6,780 nt of DNA from Bacillota bacterium (GCA_021810725.1 JAJZIE010000134.1:1-6780); one strand, 5' to 3'. Counted from the stretch's first letter, positions 1 to 6,298 are shown. Notes: a model not told the origin generated them from the sequence alone. Numbers and translations are program-made.

Positions 1-153
1 GACCGCGCCGCACTGACGGGCCGGAAGGTCACCCCAGTAGCCGTCCTGCGGGTGCAGGCCGAGCTCGGAGGCGATTTCGTACTTGAACTGGTCGAGCTGC
101 TGCGCGGCGCCCTGCACCATCACGCGGTTGCTCGTGTTCGATCCCTGTGCCAA
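1..153 (-). CDS. alpha/beta-type small acid-soluble spore protein (partial, 3' end off window)
   Basis: This is the first 51 codons of an alpha/beta SASP; the C-terminal part lies beyond the left edge. SASPs of this family coat DNA in the dormant spore, protect it from UV and heat, and are degraded at germination by the protease GPR. The visible protein has the family N-terminus (AQGSNTSNR), the helix-1 segment LDQFKYEIASELGL at residues 20-33, and the DGYWGDLPARQCGAV linker that leads into the second conserved block. YEIASELG closely matches the GPR recognition site (E-I/F-A-S-E-F/L-G). The start is TTG at 153. It is chosen because GGGGAGGTGA lies 8 nt upstream and because the product then begins exactly like its paralogue at 535. 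The right-hand end of this gene shares 46 of 48 bases with that paralogue. Family assignment is very secure. Confidence 0.93.
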   Translation of the reverse strand, partial: MAQGSNTSNRVMVQGAAQQLDQFKYEIASELGLHPQDGYWGDLPARQCGAV

Positions 154-196
154 TGTGTTCACCTCCCCTGTGCGTTATCGTTTCCTCGCAGGCCGG

Positions 197-203
197 TCGT
201 ATG
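197..203 (-). promoter_or_regulatory. candidate forespore sigma (SigF/SigG-like) -10 element
   Basis: Read on the minus strand this is CATACGA, one mismatch from the CATACTA type of -10 used by Bacillus SigG. It would place transcription start about 37 nt ahead of the TTG start at 153, a reasonable leader for a SASP gene. No good -35 (G-H-A-T-R) is visible at the proper distance; only a weak GGATC-like stretch lies there. This is a tentative call resting mainly on the expectation that SASP genes are forespore-expressed. Confidence 0.25.
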
Positions 204-255
204 ACGCCAAAATCTGCGCCGGGATCCTTTGGGGCGAGCGCGAACACAATAAGGC

Positions 256-285
256 AAGGCAGGGTGGATCGCTCCACCCTGCCTT
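256..285 (-). terminator. hairpin terminator downstream of the complete SASP gene
   Basis: There is a perfect 13-bp inverted repeat (256-268 with 273-285; left arm AAGGCAGGGTGGA) around a 4-nt loop. It begins 10 nt after the stop of the SASP gene at 296-535. On the minus strand the stem is followed by GCCTTATTGT, only a moderately T-rich tail. On the plus strand the stem ends in TTTT. Its position and stem strength make it the likely end of the SASP transcript, and it would insulate the two SASP genes from each other. Confidence 0.8.
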
Positions 286-295
286 TTGGTTCATA

Positions 296-535
296 TTATC
301 GCGTGGTTCCGCCCATGCCGCCGCGTCCTGCCAGGGACTGCTCCGCCATCTCGATCATGCGGCGGACCATGTGGCCGCCGACGGCGCCGCACTGACGGGC
401 CGGGAGGTCACCCCAGTAGCCGTCCTGGGGGACGTTGAGGCCGATGTCGCGCGCCACCTCATACTTGAACGAGTCGAGAGCAGGCTCCGCACCGCGAACG
501 ATCGCGCGGTTGCTGGTGTTGCTGCCTTGCGCCAT
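296..535 (-). CDS. alpha/beta-type small acid-soluble spore protein
   Basis: Complete 79-residue SASP, normal length for the family; a spore DNA-binding protein destroyed at germination by GPR. Residues 1-10 are MAQGSNTSNR, the first helix (about 16-33) contains LDSFKYEVARDIGL, and the second conserved block is GAVGGHMVRRMIEMAEQ at 50-66. A short Gly-rich tail (AGRGGMGGTTR) follows. The ATG at 535 is chosen because AAGGAGGTGA lies just upstream with 8 nt spacing from GGAGG; the reading frame extends further upstream but lacks family similarity there. The GPR site reads EVARDIG, where its neighbour has EIASELG and the family consensus is E-I/F-A-S-E-F/L-G, so the Ser and Glu are replaced by Arg and Asp. 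The single Cys (RQCGAV, residue 49) is shared with the paralogue. It probably forms its own transcription unit, ending at the hairpin 256-285. Confidence 0.95.
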   Translation of the reverse strand: MAQGSNTSNRAIVRGAEPALDSFKYEVARDIGLNVPQDGYWGDLPARQCGAVGGHMVRRMIEMAEQSLAGRGGMGGTTR

Positions 536-540
536 TCCAG

Positions 541-550
541 TCACCTCCTT
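541..550 (-). promoter_or_regulatory. strong ribosome binding site of the complete SASP gene
   Basis: On the minus strand the sequence is AAGGAGGTGA, fully complementary to the 3' end of Bacillota 16S rRNA. GGAGG sits 8 nt from the ATG at 535. It fixes that start over the upstream in-frame ATGs and implies high translation, as expected for an abundant spore protein. Confidence 0.85.
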
Positions 551-609
551 CGAGATTACGGCGATAGTGTTGGGCCGCCGACGTGCTTCGCATCCTAGAA
601 CCATCTGGG

Positions 610-1068
610 TCAGCGTGAAAAGACCTGCCAAAGACCCATGGCAACGGCAGTGACGCCCGCGGCGAAGAGCGGGCCGATCGGCACGCCATTAAAGAAGCTG
701 GCCCCAAGCACCGAGCCGATGACCAGCCCGATCGCCACCTGGGGCTGGCGTTGCAGAAGTTCGATGCCTCTCCCGCTCATCCACGACGCGAGGATGCCAC
801 CTGCGATCGCAAGGAGGCTAGGGATGCTCCAAAGCTCGCGCACGAGGCTCCCCAGCGGGACTCGGCCGATGGCGAGTTCTGCGAGAACGGCGATCATCAG
901 CATGAAGATGCCGACGCGTATGCCGTTGTCTGCCAGGAACTCGAGAATGGCATGCAGAGGCAGAGCGGCAAGGATCAGAGCGGCAATGGCGCTGACGGCG
1001 ACCATGTAGTTCCTGCCGAAGGCGCCCACCGCCAGGATCAGCAGCAGCGCAGCGGTTTCCTGGCTCAT
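610..1068 (-). CDS. DUF441 family integral membrane protein
   Basis: 152-residue, very hydrophobic protein of the DUF441 (YeaL/YtwI-like) family, whose function is unknown. It appears to have four or five membrane segments, roughly residues 5-18, 22-42, 51-68, 82-96 and 110-149; the last is long enough to be split in two. The C-terminal stretch FFNGVPIGPLFAAGVTAVAMG (126-146) is the conserved Gly/Pro-rich region typical of the family. Length matches the usual ~150 residues. The ATG at 1068 is preferred over an in-frame ATG 69 bp upstream because GGGAG (1078-1082) lies 9 nt before it and because the upstream extension is polar and unlike the family. It is transcribed toward the SASP gene, with a 74-bp gap and no clear terminator, and divergently from the MFS gene. 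No substrate or pathway can be read from the sequence. Confidence 0.88.
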   Translation of the reverse strand: MSQETAALLLILAVGAFGRNYMVAVSAIAALILAALPLHAILEFLADNGIRVGIFMLMIAVLAELAIGRVPLGSLVRELWSIPSLLAIAGGILASWMSGRGIELLQRQPQVAIGLVIGSVLGASFFNGVPIGPLFAAGVTAVAMGLWQVFSR

Positions 1069-1098
1069 ACTCAGGCACTCCCTGTGACAGGCTACGCT

Positions 1099-1128
1099 CT
1101 GCGCCGGCCGGTTAGAAACCTGGCGCAG
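1099..1128. repeat. inverted repeat in the divergent DUF441/MFS intergenic region
   Basis: The arms CTGCGCC (1099-1105) and GGCGCAG (1122-1128) form a 7-bp dyad. Inside it lies a second small dyad, GGTT (1110-1113) and AACC (1117-1120). It occupies the middle of the 90-bp space between two divergent genes, where an operator or promoter would be expected. No T-run follows, so it is not an obvious terminator. A role in regulation is inference; the dyad itself is visible. Confidence 0.4.
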
Positions 1129-1158
1129 AATCCGCAACGCCAGGGGGGCGCCAGTCCG

Positions 1159-2430
1159 ATGAAGAGCTCGATGCGCGCCACCATCGCACTCCTTGGCGCG
1201 GTTCCCTTCATGATGGTGCTCGGAAACTCCATGCTGTTTCCGGTCTTTCCGCGCATGCAGGGCGCGCTCGGACTATCTGGCTTGCAGACGTCGCTCGTCG
1301 TGACTTCGTTCTCCGTGCCCGCCGGACTCCTGATCCCGTTCGCCGGCTACCTTTCGGACCGGTATGGCCGCAAGCCGATCATGGCGCCCGCCCTGATCAT
1401 CTTCGGGATCGGCGCGCTCGTCGCGGGACTCTCCGTCTCGTTCCTCGGCTCGCTGGCGTACCCGGGGCTACTGGTGGGCAGGATCATCCAGGGGACGGGG
1501 GCTGCGGGCATGGCCCAGCTTGCCATGGCGCTCACCGCGGACATCTTCAGGAGTGGCGAACGCGCGCAGGTGCTCGGCTGGCTCGAGGCGGCCAACGGCC
1601 TGGGCAAGGTGGTCAGCCCGATCTCCGGCGCAGTGGTCGGCATCATCCTCTGGCTGCTGCCGTTCTACATCTTTGCTGCGCTGTCGATCCCGCTCGGCAT
1701 CGCACTCTGGATCTGGGTACACGAACCCGAGGCGAAGCGCTCCAGCCAAGGCTTCGCGGCCTACTTCGCGGGGATCAAGCAGGTGTTCGCCCGCAAGGGA
1801 ATGTCGCTGTCGGTCCTGCTGCTGTCCGGGGCCGTCGTGATGTTCATCCTTTTCGGAACGCTCTTCTATCTTTCCGAGGTGCTCGAGAAGCGCTACGGCA
1901 TGGCGGAACTGACGTCCGGGTTCATCCTGGCCCTGCCGGTCGCCGCCCTGTCGGCCACCTCCCTCCTGACCGGCGGCTATCTGCGGCGCCGCCCATCCTT
2001 CGCCAAGACGGTGATCGTCGCGGGACTTGTGGTGGTCGCGGCCGTGATGGTGGTGAACGCGTTCTTCACCGACCGGTGGGTACTCTTTTCCGCCATCTTC
2101 TTCATGGGCTTCGGCGGCGGTCTCGTCCTGCCGACGCTGACTCTGCTGATCACGTCCTCCACCGCGCTCAAGGAGCGCGGCATGGTCACCTCGCTCTACG
2201 GCGGTGTGCGCTTCTTCGGTGTGGCCCTGGGACCTCCCACCTTCGGCTGGCTGATGCACATCGGCCATCAGCCCCTTTTCTGGTCCGCGGCCGGCGTGAT
2301 CGGCCTGACGACCGTGCTCAACCTCCTGCTCCTGAACCCCGTCGCCATGCTGGGCAAGCAGGCCAAGAAGTCCGATCGGGACCGCTACGTAATCGCTTTC
2401 CGTCCTCCGCGGCCGCGGCCGACTTCCTGA
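1159..2430 (+). CDS. MFS transporter, DHA1-like drug efflux family
   Basis: 423-residue major facilitator superfamily protein, the normal size for 12-TM proton-driven exporters. Motif A between TM2 and TM3 is clear: GYLSDRYGRKP at residues 63-73, with Asp67 and the Arg/Lys pair. TM4 carries the motif B Arg in LVGRIIQGTGAAGM (about 105-118). TM5 has an antiporter-type motif C, GLGKVVSPISGAVVG (147-161), which is typical of 12-TM drug:H+ antiporters. A cytoplasmic loop at about 188-214 separates the two six-helix halves. The overall pattern resembles the Bacillus YfmO/YmfD type of multidrug exporters, but the substrate cannot be told from sequence. The start at 1159 has AGGGGGG 10 nt upstream. 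The frame is open further upstream to 751, but that part overlaps the DUF441 gene antisense and is not protein-like. The C-terminus is a short basic Pro-rich tail (RPPRPRPTS). Confidence 0.9.
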   Translation: MKSSMRATIALLGAVPFMMVLGNSMLFPVFPRMQGALGLSGLQTSLVVTSFSVPAGLLIPFAGYLSDRYGRKPIMAPALIIFGIGALVAGLSVSFLGSLAYPGLLVGRIIQGTGAAGMAQLAMALTADIFRSGERAQVLGWLEAANGLGKVVSPISGAVVGIILWLLPFYIFAALSIPLGIALWIWVHEPEAKRSSQGFAAYFAGIKQVFARKGMSLSVLLLSGAVVMFILFGTLFYLSEVLEKRYGMAELTSGFILALPVAALSATSLLTGGYLRRRPSFAKTVIVAGLVVVAAVMVVNAFFTDRWVLFSAIFFMGFGGGLVLPTLTLLITSSTALKERGMVTSLYGGVRFFGVALGPPTFGWLMHIGHQPLFWSAAGVIGLTTVLNLLLLNPVAMLGKQAKKSDRDRYVIAFRPPRPRPTS

Positions 2431-2507
2431 GAGGCTTGCGGAACGGCGGATTCGGCGTCGCCATCTCCTCCGGTGCTACATAGTCTGCGCACGGAGGAGG
2501 GGGTGCG

Positions 2508-3347
2508 GTGATCCGGGACTGGAAAGGCGCATGGCACGACGTGATCGGGGACCCGCTGGGCGATCGCAGCGTAAAGCCGCGTAAAGACGGCAGGACAATG
2601 GTGATCGACAAGGGCATGGGACTCGGCCCGACCGAGGATCTGCTCAAGATAGCCTGCGAGTATATCGACTATTGGAAGTTGCCGTTCGGCACAAGCGCGC
2701 TCTATCCGCCCGACGTTCTGCGCGAGAAGATCGCGCTCATTCGCCGCTATGGCGTCCACGTCTATCCTGGCGGAACGTTCCTCGAGATCGCCATCCTCCA
2801 AGGACGGCTTCCCGCTTTCATCGACCGGGTGGCGGAGCTGGGGTTCGACGGCGCCGAGGTGTCGGACGGCACGGTGACGATCACGCCCGCGCAGCGCCGC
2901 GAGGCCATCCGCGTGGCCAGGGCGGCAGGGCTCCTGGTGCTGACGGAGGTCGGGCGCAAGGATCCGGAGGAGCGCCTCGGCGCCCTGCAGATCCATCGTA
3001 CGATCATGGAGGACCTGAGTGCCGGTGCGGAGCAGATCATCGTCGAAGGGCGTGAAAGCGGCAAGGGCGTCGGCATCTATGACCAGCAGGGCGAAATCGC
3101 CGAAGAGGAACTGCTCAAGATCATGCGCGCCGCGGGGGACATCCACCGGCTGATCTGGGAGGCGCCGCTCAAGTCCCAGCAGCAGGAACTCATCCACCGC
3201 TTCGGCGTGAACGTCAGCCTCGGCAACGTGCCGCCGGCGGAGATTCTTGCGCTCGAGTGCCTGCGGCGCGGGCTGCGTGCAGACACCCTGCGCTACGCGC
3301 TGCAGGAGGCTGCGGCCGGCGAGCAGCCCGGAGGCCCTATGGTATAA
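2508..3347 (+). CDS. comA: phosphosulfolactate synthase (ComA/YitD family)
   Basis: 279-residue cytoplasmic TIM-barrel enzyme that adds sulfite to phosphoenolpyruvate, giving (2R)-3-phosphosulfolactate. In methanogens this is the first step to coenzyme M. In Bacillus the homologue YitD belongs to a route to sulfolactate made during sporulation. Family blocks appear in order: TMVIDKGMG (30-38, with Lys35), GTSALYPPDVLREKI (61-75), VYPGGTFLE (85-93), EVSDGT (117-122), LTEVGRKDP (145-153), VEGRESGKGVGIYD (179-192), EAPLKSQQ (218-225) and LRRGLRADT (252-260). This is a near-complete set, so the assignment is firm. GTG at 2508 is the start, with GGAGGAGGGGG just ahead. The first ~25 residues (IRDWKGAWHDVIGDPLGDR) precede the core enzyme as seen in archaeal ComA. 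No ComB phosphatase or ComC dehydrogenase gene is in the window. The stop codon overlaps a possible promoter for rsmD. Confidence 0.93.
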   Translation: MIRDWKGAWHDVIGDPLGDRSVKPRKDGRTMVIDKGMGLGPTEDLLKIACEYIDYWKLPFGTSALYPPDVLREKIALIRRYGVHVYPGGTFLEIAILQGRLPAFIDRVAELGFDGAEVSDGTVTITPAQRREAIRVARAAGLLVLTEVGRKDPEERLGALQIHRTIMEDLSAGAEQIIVEGRESGKGVGIYDQQGEIAEEELLKIMRAAGDIHRLIWEAPLKSQQQELIHRFGVNVSLGNVPPAEILALECLRRGLRADTLRYALQEAAAGEQPGGPMV

Positions 3348-3348
3348 T
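3340..3348 (+). promoter_or_regulatory. extended -10 promoter (TGGTATAAT) ahead of rsmD
   Basis: TG-G-TATAAT is a perfect extended -10 for the housekeeping sigma factor, and in this GC-rich DNA an exact TATAAT stands out. It overlaps the last codons and TAA stop of comA. No convincing -35 lies 16-18 nt upstream, as is common for extended -10 promoters. The expected transcription start is near 3355, which would put the GAGGTG Shine-Dalgarno at the very 5' end of the message and give rsmD a leader of about 12 nt. It may drive the rsmD-coaD-ylbK-ylbL run separately from comA. Confidence 0.5.
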
Positions 3349-3366
3349 CCACCTGAGGTGAACCGG

Positions 3367-3912
3367 GTGCGGGTGATCGCGGGGTCGGCCGGCGGCATCC
3401 GTCTGCTCACGGTTCCCGGGCGGAACACCCGGCCCACCTTGGACCGGGTGCGCGAGTCCGTGTTCGCGATTCTCACGCCTCGTCTCCTGAATGCGAAGGT
3501 CCTCGACCTCTACGCAGGTACCGGGGCCCTCGGACTGGAGGCTTTGAGCCGCGGCGCCGCCTCGTGCGTTTTCGTCGAAAACGATGAGGCGGCGCTGCGG
3601 GTATTGCGCGGGAACGTCGAGCGCACAGGTCTCTCGGAGCGAGCCCGCATCCGGCGGGCGCGCCTGCCTCAGGCGCTCGGGACTCTGGCCGGCGAAGGGC
3701 CGTTCGATCTCGTTCTTTGCGACCCGCCGTATGCGCAGGCGCAGTGGACGCCCGTGCTGGCGGGGCTCGCACCGCTGCTCGCGCAAGACTTCCTCGTGGT
3801 GTGGGAGCATGCGCGTCAGGACGCTCCTGCCGTGCCGGCGAACTATCGAGTCCTGCGACGGGCCGAGTATGGGCAGACAAGTGTGACCTTTCTTGGAAGG
3901 GGAGACGGTTGA
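3367..3912 (+). CDS. rsmD: 16S rRNA (guanine(966)-N(2))-methyltransferase RsmD
   Basis: 181-residue SAM-dependent methyltransferase that makes m2G966 in 16S rRNA during 30S assembly. The usual RsmD signature is complete: N-terminal RVIAGSAGGIRL (2-13), TRPTLDRVRESVFAIL (21-36), the SAM-binding motif I DLYAGTGALGLEALSRGA (47-64), the acidic VFVENDE (68-74), and catalytic DPPY at 119-122. Length is normal (~185). GTG at 3367 is preferred because the product then begins with the family's VRVIAG and because GAGGTG (3355-3360) lies 6 nt upstream. GTG at 3358 is a possible alternative, adding three residues. The gene ends in TGA directly followed by the coaD start codon, so the two are probably translationally coupled. 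This rsmD-coaD pairing is the common arrangement in Bacillota (ylbH-coaD). Confidence 0.93.
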   Translation: MRVIAGSAGGIRLLTVPGRNTRPTLDRVRESVFAILTPRLLNAKVLDLYAGTGALGLEALSRGAASCVFVENDEAALRVLRGNVERTGLSERARIRRARLPQALGTLAGEGPFDLVLCDPPYAQAQWTPVLAGLAPLLAQDFLVVWEHARQDAPAVPANYRVLRRAEYGQTSVTFLGRGDG

Positions 3913-4398
3913 TTGGCGAGCGCCCTCTACCCCGGAACGTTCGATCCGGTGCATCGCGGGCATCTCGACGTGGTCGAGCGCGCCGCCCGCATCTTCGACC
4001 ATGTCGTGGTGGCGGTGCTGGAGAACCCCGACAAGCGGCCGGTATTCAGCGTCGAGGAGCGCGAAGGTTTTTTGCGCGCGGCCCTCTCGGACATCCCGAA
4101 CGTCACCGTGACGCGCTTCGGCGGTCTCACGGTCGCCTGCGCGAAGGAGCATGGGACGAGCGTCATCCTGCGCGGGCTGCGAGCGGTGCTCGACTTCGAC
4201 TACGAGGTGCAGCTCGCCATGATGAACAGGCACCTGGAGCCCACGGTCGAGACGTTTTTCATGCTCACCAAGAGCCGGTACGCCTACCTCAGCTCGTCGC
4301 TGGTCAAGCAGATGGCGAAGTTCGACGCGCCCGTGGAGGATTTCGTCACGCCACCGGTGGCCGAAGCCCTGCGCCGACTGGCGGTGCCTAAGGCATAG
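3913..4398 (+). CDS. coaD: pantetheine-phosphate adenylyltransferase (CoaD)
   Basis: 161-residue nucleotidyltransferase of the HxGH family. It joins ATP and 4'-phosphopantetheine to give dephospho-CoA, the fourth of five steps to coenzyme A, and is normally a cytoplasmic hexamer. The N-terminal PGTFDPVHRGHLDVV (7-21) contains the nucleotide-binding HxGH motif (His14-His17). RGLRAVLDFDYE (88-99) carries the phosphate-binding arginines, and the C-terminal YLSSSLVKQ (125-133) is the SSS motif. Length is typical. The start is TTG at 3913, immediately after the rsmD stop. GGAAGGGGAG at 3896-3905 supports it, and it gives the normal N-terminus. Position 14 is His; many bacterial CoaD proteins have Thr (TxGH) there. 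A 56-bp gap follows before the next gene. Confidence 0.96.
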   Translation: MASALYPGTFDPVHRGHLDVVERAARIFDHVVVAVLENPDKRPVFSVEEREGFLRAALSDIPNVTVTRFGGLTVACAKEHGTSVILRGLRAVLDFDYEVQLAMMNRHLEPTVETFFMLTKSRYAYLSSSLVKQMAKFDAPVEDFVTPPVAEALRRLAVPKA

Positions 4399-4454
4399 GA
4401 TCGTCGCGCGGGTTCAAGGCTAGGTCCGACTTTCTGCTGCGAGGCGAGGGTGCG

Positions 4455-5255
4455 ATGCACGATGGCAAGGGCGGCGTCGCACTGGCACTGGGCGCGGGAG
4501 GTGTCTACGGCTACGCCCACATTGGCGTGCTGACGGTGCTCGAGGAGTTCGGGCTTTGGCCCGACTTCGTGGTCGGTTGCAGCATTGGCGCGGTGATCGG
4601 AGCCTTCTACGGTGCAGGCCTGACGGGGGACCAGCTCCTGCAACTCGGCCTCGGCCTGCGTCGCAGCCACCTGCTCGATCTCAGACCGACCCGCATGGGA
4701 CTCATCGGTGGCCAGCGCCTGGAAGGCGTGGTGCGCCTGCTGACGCGCGACAGGCGCCTCGAGGAGATGCGACCGCCCTTGGCGATCGTCGCCACGGACG
4801 TCGAACGAGGCGAGAAGGTCGTTTTCACCCGTGGGGTCGCGGCCAAGGCGGCCCGGGCGTCGAGCGCCATGCCGGGTATTTTCGCTCCGGTGCGGATAGG
4901 CGAGCACCTGCTGGTGGACGGCGCGGTTCTAGAACGCGTGCCGGTGCGAACCGCCCGCGAGCTCGGGGCGGAACGGGTCGTGGCGGTCGCCCTGGGCATG
5001 ATGGAGCCCGGGCAGAGAGTGCAGGTCCGCAACGCCTTCGATGTGGTCACGCAGTCGTTCGATATCATGCAGCGCGAGATCAGCCATGGACACACAGGGG
5101 CGGACGTCGTGATCGCGCCGCCCGTGGCCGCCGCAAACGCGTCCGCGGCTGGCGGCGCGGAGCGCCTGATCGAGGCCGGTCGCGCCGCCGCGATGGCCCA
5201 GCTCGACGCCTTGCGCTCGATCATGCACAGAAGGGAGATGGCACAGCATGACTAG
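4455..5255 (+). CDS. ylbK: patatin-like phospholipase family protein (YlbK-like)
   Basis: 266-residue protein of the patatin/RssA/YlbK serine hydrolase family, predicted to hydrolyse acyl esters with a Ser-Asp dyad. The nucleophile elbow is GCSIG (Ser43), and the catalytic Asp is in the DGA motif (Asp155, VDGAVLERVPV). The family segment ASSAMPGIFAPV lies at 135-146. The N-terminal oxyanion motif reads GAGGVYGYAHIGVL (13-26). Most relatives have Arg or Lys where Tyr18 stands (GGxRG), which is a notable deviation near the active site. No signal peptide or membrane segment is seen. The ATG at 4455 follows GAGGCGAGGG. The 3' end overlaps the next gene by 8 bp (ATGACTAG), and the order coaD - this gene - protease matches B. 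subtilis, where it is ylbK. True substrate unknown. Confidence 0.9.
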   Translation: MHDGKGGVALALGAGGVYGYAHIGVLTVLEEFGLWPDFVVGCSIGAVIGAFYGAGLTGDQLLQLGLGLRRSHLLDLRPTRMGLIGGQRLEGVVRLLTRDRRLEEMRPPLAIVATDVERGEKVVFTRGVAAKAARASSAMPGIFAPVRIGEHLLVDGAVLERVPVRTARELGAERVVAVALGMMEPGQRVQVRNAFDVVTQSFDIMQREISHGHTGADVVIAPPVAAANASAAGGAERLIEAGRAAAMAQLDALRSIMHRREMAQHD

Positions 5256-6261
5256 GCGGCTCAAGTGGTTCCTGGGCGTCGTGATCGCTCTGGTCGTGGT
5301 GGCCGCCGCCCTGTGGTTCACGCCCACCGGCGACTACGTCATCCTGCCGGGTATCACCGAGAACCTCAATCAGATCGTCCAGGTCCAGGGGGTCAAGAAG
5401 GCACCTGCCGGTCGCATGCTCATGGTTGCCGTGGACATTCAGCCGGCGAACCTTCTCTACTACCTGATCGGGCGCTTCACGCCCTACGGCGAGATCTACC
5501 CGGCAAGCGAGCTGCTGGGCACGGGCGTGTCGGAGCAGCAGTACGAGCAGATGAACCAGCAGCTCATGTCCGAGAGTCACCTGATGGCGAAAGTGGCCGC
5601 TCTGCGGGCCATCGGACTGCCAGCCCGAGAGACCGGAAAGGGCGTCATCGTGTACGGTACGGAACCAGGGACGCCCGCGGCAGGCAAGCTCAAGGCGGAG
5701 GACATCATCACCGCCGTCGACGGCCACGCCATGCAGATCGACCAGCAGCTTCTGAACTTCATGGGAACCATCAAGCCCGGTACCAACGTGGACATGACGG
5801 TGAAGCGCAAGGGCAAGGTCGTGCACGTCGTGGTCGGCACCGTGCCGAGCACGTCCGTCAAGGGACACGCCATGGTCGGCGCCTTGATCGGGACCGACTC
5901 GCCTGGCTTCGTCGTCCCGCTGAAGATCCACATCCAGACCGGATCGATCTCAGGACCGTCCGCGGGCATGATGTTCAGCCTGTCGATCATCAACCAGTTG
6001 CGCCCGCAGTGGCACCTGACGCATGGCGGCACGGTGGCCGGCACCGGGACGATCGACGCGTACGGCGACGTCGGCGCGATCGGAGGCGTGCGGGAGAAGG
6101 TCGTTACGGTCTACGAGTCGGGAGCGAAGATCTTCCTCGTGCCGCGCGGCGACTACGCCGACGCCGTGAGTGAGGCGCGCGCCATCGGCATCACCAAGAA
6201 AATGCGCATCATACCTGTCGGGACGCTCAATCAGGCACTCGCAGCCCTACGCAAGAGCTGA
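5248..6261 (+). CDS. ylbL: membrane-anchored PDZ and Lon-like serine protease (YlbL/SepM family)
   Basis: 337-residue protease anchored by one N-terminal membrane segment (about residues 6-24), with the rest predicted outside the membrane. A PDZ domain occupies about 125-200 (GVIVYGTEPGTPAAGKLKAED is its peptide-binding region). A Lon-type S16 domain fills about 203-335. The Ser-Lys dyad is Ser238 in SGPSAG and Lys284 in IGGVREKVV; GTGTIDAYGDVGAIGG (265-280) is the usual Lon block between them. In B. subtilis YlbL helps remove the cell-division inhibitor YneA after DNA damage; streptococcal SepM trims a peptide pheromone. The start at 5248 has AAGGGAG upstream and overlaps the patatin gene's stop, which indicates translational coupling. 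Length and architecture are normal. The next coding region begins only 37 bp later. Confidence 0.95.
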   Translation: MTRRLKWFLGVVIALVVVAAALWFTPTGDYVILPGITENLNQIVQVQGVKKAPAGRMLMVAVDIQPANLLYYLIGRFTPYGEIYPASELLGTGVSEQQYEQMNQQLMSESHLMAKVAALRAIGLPARETGKGVIVYGTEPGTPAAGKLKAEDIITAVDGHAMQIDQQLLNFMGTIKPGTNVDMTVKRKGKVVHVVVGTVPSTSVKGHAMVGALIGTDSPGFVVPLKIHIQTGSISGPSAGMMFSLSIINQLRPQWHLTHGGTVAGTGTIDAYGDVGAIGGVREKVVTVYESGAKIFLVPRGDYADAVSEARAIGITKKMRIIPVGTLNQALAALRKS

Positions 6262-6298
6262 GCAGCGTCCCCACCTGAAGTATGGCAGGGGGATGCAG

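Noticed and set aside
83..598. Plus-strand open frame of 171 codons across the SASP genes
   Set aside because: It is antisense to two well-supported SASP genes, and its repeated internal segment simply mirrors their paralogy.
536..609. SigG-type promoter before the complete SASP gene
   Set aside because: The best minus-strand match (AACACTA with GGATG upstream) has wrong spacing and two -10 mismatches, so it was not listed.
751..1158. In-frame upstream extension of the MFS reading frame (136 extra codons)
   Set aside because: It overlaps the DUF441 gene antisense, has low-complexity charged composition, and lacks a ribosome site. The MFS protein is full length from 1159.
2474..2484. TGCTACATAGT as an extended -10 promoter for comA
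   Set aside because: The hexamer matches consensus at only about half its positions and no -35 is visible.
2385..3476. Minus-strand open frame of 363 codons across comA
   Set aside because: Long antisense frames are expected in high-GC coding DNA. The plus strand encodes an unmistakable ComA and the minus product shows no family features.
3337..4233. Minus-strand open frame of 298 codons across rsmD and coaD
   Set aside because: It is antisense to two conserved enzymes, and its composition (His/Arg/Glu-rich) is that of a shadow frame.
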